A DNA stretch of 64,000 bases from Anaerosacchariphilus hominis (GTDB lineage: Bacteria; Bacillota; Clostridia; Lachnospirales; Lachnospiraceae). Made by a program: the position numbers and the translations under genes. Of the stretch, positions 1-7,449 are shown piece by piece; within the stretch, counting starts at the first letter, position 1, and each line of letters begins with the position of its first letter. The notes under the pieces were generated by a model. The model ran no database searches and was not told the DNA's origin. It saw only the letters and a list, made by a program, of their open reading frames with translations. Location of the stretch: contig NZ_JACOOR010000008.1 in assembly GCF_014290175.1 (NCBI RefSeq), positions 1-64,000 on the forward strand. Direction: 5' to 3'.

Positions 1-333
1 GAGCGGCTACTGAAAGCAGAAAGAGCGCTGCTTAAGTTAATTAGAGAACGAACACTCTTTACATACCTTGATGAAGAATTGAAAGATGATTTTTCAGCAC
101 CATTTACGAATAATCGAATTGAAGGTGGCGTTAATTCGAGACTCAGAGAAATGCTGAGAAACCATAGAGGTTTGTCGATTGAAAGAAGAATAAAAGCGGT
201 TTACTGGTGGTGCTACATGCACTCGCCAGAACCACTTCCATTATCTGAAATCGTAAAAGTGATGCCCACAGAGCAGAGCATAGCAGCTATATATCAGAGG
301 ATGAATGAGAAGAACCGATTGGAAAAAAAATAA
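1..333 (+). pseudogene. IS256-superfamily (IS1249-like) transposase, C-terminal part
   Basis: The frame is open from base 1, so the true start lies to the left; about 110 residues remain before the TAA. The segment with NNRIEGGVNSRLR followed by RGLSIERR and KAVYWWCYMH resembles the C-terminal part of IS256/IS1249-type transposases, where the E of RIEGG would belong to the DDE catalytic triad. Family assignment is from memory of this motif. The gene is cut by the window edge, so it may be intact; I call it partial, not proven dead. A hairpin with T-runs on both strands follows directly and separates it from the tRNA genes. Confidence 0.7.
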
Positions 334-342
334 ATAATGTAT

Positions 343-372
343 AAAAAAAAAGCCCGTAAATACAGGCTTTTC
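343..372 (-). terminator. Bidirectional hairpin terminator
   Basis: AGCC/GGCT stem with A-rich and T-rich flanks. Read on the minus strand it ends in nine T residues and closes the tRNA-Ala/tRNA-Val unit. On the plus strand it can also stop transposase transcription. Confidence 0.6.
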
Positions 373-375
373 CAG

Positions 376-449
376 TGGAAGTAATGGGGCTCGAACCCAT
401 GACCTCTCGCGTGTGAGGCGAACGCTCATCCCAGCTGAGCTATACTTCC
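376..449 (-). tRNA. tRNA-Val (anticodon CAC)
   Basis: On the minus strand the cloverleaf is complete: acceptor GGAAGTA paired with TACTTCC, D arm GCTC/GAGC, anticodon loop CTCACAC and T loop TTCGAGC. The anticodon CAC reads GUG. CCA is not fully encoded. It lies 23 nt downstream of tRNA-Ala and is probably cotranscribed with it. Confidence 0.93.
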
Positions 450-472
450 GTATTTATAAAATGTTTGTTCCA

Positions 473-545
473 TGGACCTGAAGGGATTCGAACCCTCGAC
501 CTCTGCGTTGCGAACGCAGCGCTCTCCCAACTGAGCTACAAGCCC
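473..545 (-). tRNA. tRNA-Ala (anticodon CGC)
   Basis: Acceptor GGGCTTG pairs with CAGGTCC and contains the G3:U70 pair that marks alanine tRNAs. The anticodon stem CTGCG/CGCAG encloses loop TTCGCAA with anticodon CGC, reading GCG. The T loop is TTCGAAT. Confidence 0.93.
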
Positions 546-570
546 CTGGTCAAATTTATCTGACTGTTTT

Positions 571-598
571 ATTGTAGCACGTTCGTTAAAAAATGCAA
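571..598 (-). promoter_or_regulatory. Promoter for tRNA-Ala/tRNA-Val
   Basis: Minus-strand -35 TTGCAT (593-598), 16 bp spacer, extended -10 TGC-TACAAT (571-576). It starts about 25 nt before the tRNA-Ala 5' end. Confidence 0.55.
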
Positions 599-612
599 GA
601 AAAAAACAAAAG

Positions 613-646
613 AAAAAAGAGTTCTTCTTCAAGAACTCTTTTTTAA
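613..646 (-). terminator. Terminator of tRNA-Pro (bidirectional)
   Basis: Near-perfect stem AAGAGTTCTT/AAGAACTCTT with a four-base loop and T-runs on both strands, just downstream of tRNA-Pro. Confidence 0.75.
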
Positions 647-650
647 AACG

Positions 651-724
<74 letters not shown>

Positions 725-752
725 TTTTACTAACTCGCCGTCAGCAAGGTTT

Positions 753-781
753 ATATTATCATAAAAGAAGGAGTTTGTCCA
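753..781 (-). promoter_or_regulatory. Promoter for tRNA-Pro
   Basis: Minus-strand -35 TGGACA (776-781), 17 bp spacer, -10 TAATAT (753-758), about 30 nt upstream of the tRNA. Confidence 0.45.
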
Positions 782-819
782 GTAGAAAATTAAAAAAATG
801 CAAAGTTTTTTCGCTAAAC

Positions 820-857
820 CAAAAACAGAGGAAGCTGTCGCTGAAACAGCTCCCCGT
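820..857 (-). terminator. Terminator of the large membrane-protein gene
   Basis: Minus-strand hairpin GGAGCTGT...ACAGCT-TCC followed by a T-rich tract, 20 nt after the stop codon of the gene at 877-2991. Confidence 0.6.
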
Positions 858-876
858 GGAATTATGGTTTGTGATC

Positions 877-2991
877 TCAGGAATGGAAAAGATGACTGAT
901 TCGCAGATAAAAGTCCGGATTCTTTAACAGAATGGAATTCGTCTCATTGGAGAAGATCAGGAGCAGTCCCCGGCTAACGGTGAGAAGCAGACCAAAGAGC
1001 ACGATGATGTACAGAATCCGGGCGGAACGTGTTCCATCGTAGTGAATCTGGCTCAGAATCAGGAAGAAGGCTGTGAGGCTCATGACCAGGCTCAAATCGC
1101 ACACGTAGCGAATGTGAATGCCTCCAAGCAGAAAGTCCAGATAACCGAGTATCAGAAGGGCAGGAATCAGGAGCAGAAGGATGGGTTTCTGAAGATTCCG
1201 AGAATTTTGACTGACGGCCTTCTTTTGGTAAAGCAGGCAGGGAGCCAGAAAAATACCCAGGTTCAGAGGCATTTGGAAGAGACCGACACTGTATTCCTGA
1301 TAGAGGTAATTTCCGAAGTCCACGCATTTTTCAGTGGTGAAGCGCAGGAACGGGAAAAACTCGAGAGATACAAAGGGCTCCGCAAAGTAGTGATACAGCA
1401 TGGAAGAAAGATGATGAAGGCTAAAGCTTATCTGATTGTAGCGAATATCACTTTCGGTCAACTGGTAGGAGGTTCCGAATTCAAAGAAGGAACCGAAGCG
1501 CAGATAATTGTAATACATGATGGCTGCAGCGCCCAGAACTACAGGAATCAGGAAGGGCAGTGCGCTTTCCAGGAAACGTTCCCTGGGGGAGCGCTGCCGA
1601 TCAAAGAGAAGCTGAAGAAAGAGGGGAGCTGCAAAGGCCATGGCCAGCAGAACCGAATTCGGTCTGGACAGTACCAGCATCACCACGGACAGCCCGCAGA
1701 GGAAAAAGAGCAGACTTCGTTTCCGGGCAGTGGAGGCGGAGACGGCAAAGGAGGCCAGAACCGTAAAGGCAGCCAGCCATCCGGCTGCAGCCAGAAGAGG
1801 CAGATAGTAAAAGCTGGAGGCGGAAGCCTGCAGCATCCAGAGGAAGCTTCCGCCTGTGACGGCCAGCTCTCCGGTAAGGAACAGAAGCAGGTTCACCCGG
1901 GGCCGGAAGAGCTTCAGAAGCCCCTGAACGGCCAGAAAGAGAGCCAGAAGGGCAAAGACTGCCAGAACTCCGCCCGCAAATTCCGTGGTGGGCAGCATGC
2001 CGGTGAGCAGGTAGACGGGATAATAAACCATAAAGAGCGGAGCCAGTCCGAAGTAGGAGTAGTATTTTCCGTTATAGTAGGCCCGATCCCAGTGGCAGGT
2101 AATCTCCTTTTTATCCCGCTCACCCTTGTCGTAGGGATTGTCCAGGGCTTCCAGTTCCGGGTTCACATCCAGATCCAGTTCGAGCTGGCCCTTTTCAAAG
2201 GCGTCCAGCTGCTGCATATAGGCGTCAACCACCATTTCCGGAGAACGGATTTCCTCCAGAGTCGGATAGGGACGGAGCAGGGCGTGGGAGCTGTCACTTC
2301 CGTAAAAGACGCCGCCGGAAATCAGCAGGCACAGCAGAAGCACAGCCAGATTCAGAAGACGATGGCTGCGCCGGGCAGGCTGATAGTCCGTCTCGTAGAG
2401 ACGGAAGCGGAACACCAGGAAGAGCGCAGTCAGAACCAATGTCAGGAGAAGAACGCGCAGCCCATTGATGGAGAGGGGCTGACGGGCATTCAGAGTCACG
2501 GAGAGCAGGAAAACCGGCTCCGTCAGAGTGTCTGTAAAGGTGATACGCAGACGGGAAAGAGTTCCGCGGCTGTCAATACGGGCGGTGAAGGTATTCTCCG
2601 TGCCGCCGGGATTCACCTGGAAAGAGGCGGCACCCACGGTCTTTACAGCGCTGGCTTCATCGCAGATGCCGATATTGCCGGAAAGCACGGCGGCGGGGCC
2701 GGAGGTACGGACTGTGACGCTGCGGACAGGGACGGAGAGATTCTGAAAGGAAACAGAAGGGTTCTCGGGCAGAAGGGCCAGGGCTTCCCCGTTCCAGCCG
2801 TCCAGGGTACTGAGATCCAGGGTGGTTTCGGGATAATCAGAAGAAACCTGCTGAAAATAGCGGAACTGAAAGACGCCGACTTCCAGAAGCAGGGAAAGAA
2901 CCAGACCGGTGATCACAAAGAGGAAAGCGGATGCGGGAAGGGAAAGCTGCCGCATCCGGGCGGTTAATTTTTTGAGATTCGTAACGTTCAT
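877..2991 (-). CDS. Large polytopic membrane protein, GT-C-like topology, function unknown
   Basis: 704 residues. A signal-anchor helix (about residues 20-40) is followed by an extracytoplasmic beta-rich domain to about residue 175, then around ten more hydrophobic helices. Between helices lies a conserved-looking segment with HWDRAYYNGKYYSYFG (around residue 300). The mix of an outside loop with aromatic and acidic residues plus many helices recalls GT-C glycosyltransferases or polymer-modifying membrane proteins, but I see no decisive catalytic motif and do not assign a reaction. It is a single-gene unit with a strong promoter (3081-3109) divergent from the kinase-like gene. Minus-strand ribosome site AAAGGA precedes the ATG. 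Confidence 0.75.
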   Translation of the reverse strand: MNVTNLKKLTARMRQLSLPASAFLFVITGLVLSLLLEVGVFQFRYFQQVSSDYPETTLDLSTLDGWNGEALALLPENPSVSFQNLSVPVRSVTVRTSGPAAVLSGNIGICDEASAVKTVGAASFQVNPGGTENTFTARIDSRGTLSRLRITFTDTLTEPVFLLSVTLNARQPLSINGLRVLLLTLVLTALFLVFRFRLYETDYQPARRSHRLLNLAVLLLCLLISGGVFYGSDSSHALLRPYPTLEEIRSPEMVVDAYMQQLDAFEKGQLELDLDVNPELEALDNPYDKGERDKKEITCHWDRAYYNGKYYSYFGLAPLFMVYYPVYLLTGMLPTTEFAGGVLAVFALLALFLAVQGLLKLFRPRVNLLLFLTGELAVTGGSFLWMLQASASSFYYLPLLAAAGWLAAFTVLASFAVSASTARKRSLLFFLCGLSVVMLVLSRPNSVLLAMAFAAPLFLQLLFDRQRSPRERFLESALPFLIPVVLGAAAIMYYNYLRFGSFFEFGTSYQLTESDIRYNQISFSLHHLSSMLYHYFAEPFVSLEFFPFLRFTTEKCVDFGNYLYQEYSVGLFQMPLNLGIFLAPCLLYQKKAVSQNSRNLQKPILLLLIPALLILGYLDFLLGGIHIRYVCDLSLVMSLTAFFLILSQIHYDGTRSARILYIIVLFGLLLTVSRGLLLIFSNETNSILLKNPDFYLRISHLFHS

Positions 2992-3080
2992 AAAGGAAGA
3001 TCCTTTCTATAAAAAATTTCTAAAAAATATTTATAAAATATGAGATATAAAAGTGATAGAAAAAAAGCGTTTCTACTCTG

Positions 3081-3109
3081 ATAATAACAGAGGCATGGTA
3101 CTTTGACAA
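3081..3109 (-). promoter_or_regulatory. Promoter for the membrane-protein gene
   Basis: Minus-strand -35 TTGTCA (3104-3109), 17 bp spacer, -10 TATTAT (3081-3086); each box matches consensus at 5 of 6 positions. Lies back to back with the plus-strand promoter at 3120-3148. Confidence 0.65.
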
Positions 3110-3119
3110 GGATAAGGAA

Positions 3120-3148
3120 TTGACAAATTGACTGAAAACTTTTATGAT
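3120..3148 (+). promoter_or_regulatory. Promoter for the cytidylate-kinase-like gene
   Basis: -35 TTGACA (3120-3125, perfect), 17 bp spacer, -10 TATGAT (3143-3148). The start codon is 38 nt further on. Confidence 0.75.
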
Positions 3149-3185
3149 AAAGATAAGATGAAGAAGCAAAGAGGAGGTTTTGTAT

Positions 3186-3815
3186 ATGGATCATTTTATC
3201 ATTGCAATCACAAGAACCTGCGGAAGCGGAGCGACTTCTATCGGAAGAATTCTTGCAAAGAATCTGGGCGTGGAGCTTTACGATCGGAATATCCTGCGGC
3301 TGGCCTCGGACGATAGCGGAATCAGCGAGGAACTGTTCGCCAGAGCAGACGAGGATCAGAAGCAGAGCCTGCTGTTCCGGGCTTCTCAGAAGGTATATAC
3401 AGGCGGTCTGATTCCTCCGGAGAAAGAGGATTTTACTTCCAATAATAACCTGTTCAATTATCAGGCAAAGGTACTCCGGGAACTGGCGGACGAGTCCAGC
3501 TATGTGGTCATCGGCCGGGCGGCGGACTATGTGCTCCGGGATAAGCCGGATCTGGTTCGTGTATACATCTACGCATCCAGAGAAAAGTGCATCCAGAAGG
3601 AGATGAACCGCCAGAAGATCGACTGGAAGGCGGCGGATCGGTTTATCTCCAAGACAGATAAGTACCGTCGGGATTATTACCGTTATTTTACCGGTCAGGA
3701 GTGGGAGAATATGCAGAACTACGATTTGTGTATCAATACCACCCAGATGACCTATGAGCAGGCTGCGAAGGCCATTCAGGACTTTGCGGAAAATATGCTG
3801 AGTGCAAAACAGTAA
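3186..3815 (+). CDS. Cytidylate kinase-like family protein
   Basis: 209 residues from the ATG at 3186, chosen because GAGGAGG (3171-3177) sits 8 nt upstream; a TTG six bases earlier is less likely. The N terminus AITRTCGSGATSIGR is a P-loop variant of the cytidylate-kinase-2 family, followed by a segment with YDRNIL and a later VVIGRAADYVL strand typical of these small nucleotide-binding proteins. The family is abundant in Clostridia; the substrate is not established. Monocistronic, with its own promoter and a strong terminator. Confidence 0.85.
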   Translation: MDHFIIAITRTCGSGATSIGRILAKNLGVELYDRNILRLASDDSGISEELFARADEDQKQSLLFRASQKVYTGGLIPPEKEDFTSNNNLFNYQAKVLRELADESSYVVIGRAADYVLRDKPDLVRVYIYASREKCIQKEMNRQKIDWKAADRFISKTDKYRRDYYRYFTGQEWENMQNYDLCINTTQMTYEQAAKAIQDFAENMLSAKQ

Positions 3816-3837
3816 ACAGAAACAGTAGAGATAAGAG

Positions 3838-3901
3838 GGGGGATCTCGGTGACTGTCTCTGCAGGGAACTGCGTGAGAGGTTCGGAGATCCCCTTGTTTT
3901 T
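3838..3901 (+). terminator. Terminator after the kinase-like gene
   Basis: GGGGATCTC pairs with GAGATCCCC (3885-3893) around a 38 nt loop, followed by TTGTTTTT. Confidence 0.75.
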
Positions 3902-3948
3902 GGAATGAATCATGTAGTAAGAGAACACAAAAGAGAAAGGGAGACGGA

Positions 3949-4911
3949 ATGGCTCTGAAACGGGAATTTACCTTTCTATCGGGGGACGGAGCGACCCAAA
4001 TCCATGGCATAGAATGGAAACCGGAGTCCGGTAAGATCTGCGGAATTCTGCAGATCTTTCACGGCATGGTGGAATATATCGAGCGTTATGAGGACTTTGC
4101 CGAATTTCTGACCGAAAAGGGCTTTCTGGTGGTAGGAAACGATCACCTGGGACACGGAAAATCCGTAAAAACCAAGGAAGAGTACGGATTTTTCGCAGAG
4201 AAAGACGGCAATAAAATCGTGCTGGGAGACCTGCACAGGCTGTATTGGAAGACGGCGAAAAAGTATCCGGGCGTGCCCTATTATATTCTGGGACACAGCA
4301 TGGGATCTTTTTTACTGCGTCAATATCTGTTCCGCTACGGCAAGGAGCTGGACGGAGCTATCATCATGGGAACGGGAACCCAGCCGGAAGGAGTGCTGAA
4401 GCTGGGGAGAGCCCTGTGTTCCGTGATTGGTCGATTCCGGGGCTGGCACTATCGGAGCCGGCTGGTGGATAGCATGGCCTTCGGAGGGTATAATAAACAT
4501 TTCAAGCCGGCCCGGACAGAACGGGACTGGCTGACCAAGGATGGGACGGTTGTGGACGCCTATCTGGCGGATGAACGCTGTACCTTCCGGTTTACGGTAA
4601 ACGGCTATTATAATCTGTTTACCAGTATTCAGGAGGCATGCCGGGAAGAGAATATGAAGCGGATGCCCAAAGATCTGCCGGTTCTTTTTGTATCCGGAGC
4701 GGAGGATCCCGTGGGAAACTTCGGAAAGGGCGTGGAGCAGGCGCGAAAGGCCTTCCAGGCAGCAGGAATGGAGGATGTGACCTGGATTCTCTATGAGAAT
4801 GACAGACACGAAATATTAAATGAGACAGACCGTGACACGGTCTATCGGGATCTGTACGCATGGCTGTATGTGCGGCTGGCGGATCCCCGGCGTAAAACAG
4901 GAGGAAATTAA
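3949..4911 (+). CDS. Alpha/beta hydrolase, monoacylglycerol-lipase/lysophospholipase type
   Basis: 320 residues, cytoplasmic (no signal peptide). Oxyanion-region FHGMVEY at about 37-43, nucleophile elbow GHSMGS with Ser117, and likely Asp253 (SGAEDPVG) and His287 (NDRHE) complete a catalytic triad of the serine hydrolase Hydrolase_4 family (PldB/monoglyceride-lipase-like). Expected to hydrolyse an acylglycerol or lysophospholipid ester; the real substrate is unknown. Ribosome site GGGAGA precedes the ATG. The DUF1002 gene begins 1 nt after the stop, so the two are probably cotranscribed. Confidence 0.9.
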   Translation: MALKREFTFLSGDGATQIHGIEWKPESGKICGILQIFHGMVEYIERYEDFAEFLTEKGFLVVGNDHLGHGKSVKTKEEYGFFAEKDGNKIVLGDLHRLYWKTAKKYPGVPYYILGHSMGSFLLRQYLFRYGKELDGAIIMGTGTQPEGVLKLGRALCSVIGRFRGWHYRSRLVDSMAFGGYNKHFKPARTERDWLTKDGTVVDAYLADERCTFRFTVNGYYNLFTSIQEACREENMKRMPKDLPVLFVSGAEDPVGNFGKGVEQARKAFQAAGMEDVTWILYENDRHEILNETDRDTVYRDLYAWLYVRLADPRRKTGGN

Positions 4912-4912
4912 A

Positions 4913-5809
4913 ATGAAAAAGTGTAACAGATGGATTTCTTTATGCCTGGCTCTGGTTCTGACCCTGAGCTTCGGAATGACCGCTCTGGCTGCGGGCGATG
5001 AAAAGCCGATTCTGGCCCTGGGCGCGGATCTGAGCTCCGAACAGAAGGCCACCGTATTAAAGCTTCTGGAGATCGACGGGAACGATCTGGCAGATTATGA
5101 TGTGATTACCGTAACCAATCAGGAGGAGCATCAGTATCTGGATGCTTATCTGAGCTCCAGTGTTATCGGAACAAAAGCTCTTTCTTCCGTACTGATTCGT
5201 CCGGCAGAGGAGGGCGCAGGCCTGAATGTATCTACTTATAATATCAGTTACTGCACCATCGACATGTACACCAACGCGCTTTTAACCGCAGGTCTGGAGG
5301 ATGCGGATGTGTATGTGGCAGGTCCCTCGAATATTTCCGGAACCTCCGCCCTTATCGGAGCGGTTAAAGGCTACGCGGAAATGAATGGCAGCAAGGTGGA
5401 TGAGCAGGCGCTGGAGACAGCGGTCAATGAGCTGGTGGTAACCGGAGAACTGGGAGACAGCCTGGGAGATTCCGAGACTGCTTCTGATATGATCGCTTAT
5501 ATCAAGCAGCAGATCATTGAGCAGGGCGTCAGCAGCGACGCGGACATCGAGACCATCATCCGGAACGCCATGAAGGAGTTCAATATCAATCTGACTGACG
5601 AGCAGGTAAAGCAGCTGGTTGAACTGATGAATAAAATCAGCAAGCTGGATATCGATGTGGACGCCCTTTCCAGGCAGGCAGGACAGCTCTATGACAAGCT
5701 GAAGGGAATGGGACTGAATCTGGATAATATCGATACCGAGAAGGTAGGAAACTTTATTACCCGCTTTTTTGATTCAATTATGAATTTGGTGAATAAGCTG
5801 ATTGGATAA
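4913..5809 (+). CDS. Secreted DUF1002 family protein
   Basis: 298 residues from the ATG at 4913, preceded by AGGAGG 7 nt upstream. Residues 1-27 form a clean signal peptide ending ALAA. The body (GLNVSTYNISYCTIDMY; a DVYVAGPSNISGTSAL strand; acidic helical C-terminal half) matches the DUF1002 family, of which B. subtilis YpuA is a member; function unknown, envelope-exported. A longer reading frame starts inside the lipase gene but lacks a ribosome site and would hide the signal peptide. Probably follows the lipase in one transcript. Confidence 0.88.
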   Translation: MKKCNRWISLCLALVLTLSFGMTALAAGDEKPILALGADLSSEQKATVLKLLEIDGNDLADYDVITVTNQEEHQYLDAYLSSSVIGTKALSSVLIRPAEEGAGLNVSTYNISYCTIDMYTNALLTAGLEDADVYVAGPSNISGTSALIGAVKGYAEMNGSKVDEQALETAVNELVVTGELGDSLGDSETASDMIAYIKQQIIEQGVSSDADIETIIRNAMKEFNINLTDEQVKQLVELMNKISKLDIDVDALSRQAGQLYDKLKGMGLNLDNIDTEKVGNFITRFFDSIMNLVNKLIG

Positions 5810-5835
5810 AATGCGGCATGGGGGAGCGGCAGTTT

Positions 5836-7449
5836 ATGTATAAGGTATTGCTGGTGGATGATGAGGCGCTGATTCGCGAGGCGATCAGTGAAAATATCCG
5901 TTGGGAGGACATGGGCTTTCAGCTGATGGCCAGCTGCGAGAACGGAAGGGAGGCCATGGATGTGATCCGGCAGAATATGCCGGATCTGGTCCTGACCGAT
6001 ATTTGTATGCCTTATGTGGACGGCATCGAGCTGGCCCGGTATGTGTATGAGAACTGTCCGGATACAAGAACCATCATTATCAGCGGCTATGATGAGTTCG
6101 AGTACGCCAAGCAGGCGGTGCGCTATCAGGTGATGGAATATATCCTGAAGCCCATCACACCCGCGGAGCTTACGGAGATTCTTGTAAGGGCCCGGGAGCG
6201 GCTGGATGAGATCCACGCGAAGAAGCAGACCCTGCGGAAGCTGAAGGGCGCCTATCAGGTGAACCGGCCTCTTCTGCGGGGACGTTTTCTGAACAGTCTT
6301 CTGCGGGGGGATGAGAACCCGGAGAGTCTGCAGGAAAAGATGGAGGAGCTGGAGATCTCCCTTCCGGGGACTGTGTTCAATACGGCTGTGCTGGAGGGGG
6401 ATGATCTGACACCGTTCCTGCAGCAGTATACGGGCGTCCGGGAGGAACTGGCCCGTTTTTCCATCTATAATATTACTCAGGAGCTGATCGAGCAGAAGCA
6501 GCAGGGCGTGGTATTCCAGAATATGGGCGGCCAGACTGTGATTATTTTTTACGGGGAGACCCGGGAGGAGCTGGAGGAACGGGAGAACAGGGCCCTGGCT
6601 GAGGTCCGGGAAACCGTAAAGGAGCTGCTTCATATCGAGACCTCCGTGGGTCTGGGAACAGAGACCACAGATCTGAATAAACTGTACCATTCCTGTGAGA
6701 AGGCGAAGGCGGCCCTGGAGTTGAAGTGGCTGCTGGGCGGTTCCCAGGTGATCCGTCCCGGCATGCTGGACGCCCGGAGAAGCACGTCGGTGGACGTGGC
6801 CCACTGGGCGGATCGGGTGCTTTTCTGCGTGAAGGGCGGCGATGAAGGAGAGATTGATAAGACCGTGAGGGCCTTTGCCCAGGAACTGCGGGAAATGCGG
6901 ATCAACCGGAACCGGGCGATCATCTATATGCAGAATCTGCTGCTGACAGTGGTGAATACGGCGGATTTGACCGAGGAGCAGGAGACGGAGATCCTGAAGG
7001 ACGAAAGGAAGCTGATGAACCGGCTTTATACCTATGAACGGCTCCGGGATATGTCCACGGACATCATTGCCATCTGCTGCAGTATCGCCCGGCTTTTGAA
7101 CGAGCAGAAGGACAGCTACGGCAAGAAGCAGGCCATGAAGGCCCTGGAATATATCGATCAGAACTATATGAATTCCGATGTGAACCTGAATTCCGTCTGC
7201 AGCCATCTGGCCATGAGTACCAGCTATTTCAGTACCATGTTCAAAACCCACACGGGCGAGACCTTTATCGAGGCCCTGACCCGGAAGCGGATGGAGAAGG
7301 CCCGGTATCTGCTGGAGCATACCTCCAAGCGGGCCTATGAGGTGGCTGAGGAGGTGGGATTTGCGGATCCCCATTATTTCAGCGTGTCCTTTAAGAAGGC
7401 CACAGGGCAGACGCCCACAGAATATGCCAAGGAGAAGCGCAGGAAATGA
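5836..7449 (+). CDS. AraC-type two-component response regulator (YesN-like)
   Basis: 537 residues from ATG 5836, with GGGGAG 9 nt upstream (an ATG at 5818 has no ribosome site). Receiver domain 1-120: LVDDE acidic pocket, phospho-acceptor Asp55 in LTDICMP, and a KPI switch lysine near 105. A linker of about 300 residues follows, then a C-terminal pair of helix-turn-helix motifs (about 435-535, SVCSHLAMSTSYFSTMFK and AEEVGFADPHYFSVSFKK) of the AraC family. Its stop overlaps the kinase start by 4 nt, so it pairs with that kinase. Likely target: the direct repeats before the ABC importer at 10265-10325. Confidence 0.93.
   Translation: MYKVLLVDDEALIREAISENIRWEDMGFQLMASCENGREAMDVIRQNMPDLVLTDICMPYVDGIELARYVYENCPDTRTIIISGYDEFEYAKQAVRYQVMEYILKPITPAELTEILVRARERLDEIHAKKQTLRKLKGAYQVNRPLLRGRFLNSLLRGDENPESLQEKMEELEISLPGTVFNTAVLEGDDLTPFLQQYTGVREELARFSIYNITQELIEQKQQGVVFQNMGGQTVIIFYGETREELEERENRALAEVRETVKELLHIETSVGLGTETTDLNKLYHSCEKAKAALELKWLLGGSQVIRPGMLDARRSTSVDVAHWADRVLFCVKGGDEGEIDKTVRAFAQELREMRINRNRAIIYMQNLLLTVVNTADLTEEQETEILKDERKLMNRLYTYERLRDMSTDIIAICCSIARLLNEQKDSYGKKQAMKALEYIDQNYMNSDVNLNSVCSHLAMSTSYFSTMFKTHTGETFIEALTRKRMEKARYLLEHTSKRAYEVAEEVGFADPHYFSVSFKKATGQTPTEYAKEKRRK

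Noticed and set aside
1042-2967. 641-codon open frame on the plus strand opposite the membrane protein
   Set aside because: Low-complexity Gln/Gly/Lys-rich product, no ribosome site, exactly antisense to a gene with clear membrane-protein character and promoter.
5689-7374. 561-codon minus-strand frame opposite the response regulator
   Set aside because: His/Leu/Pro-rich shadow product; the sense gene has complete receiver and AraC domains.
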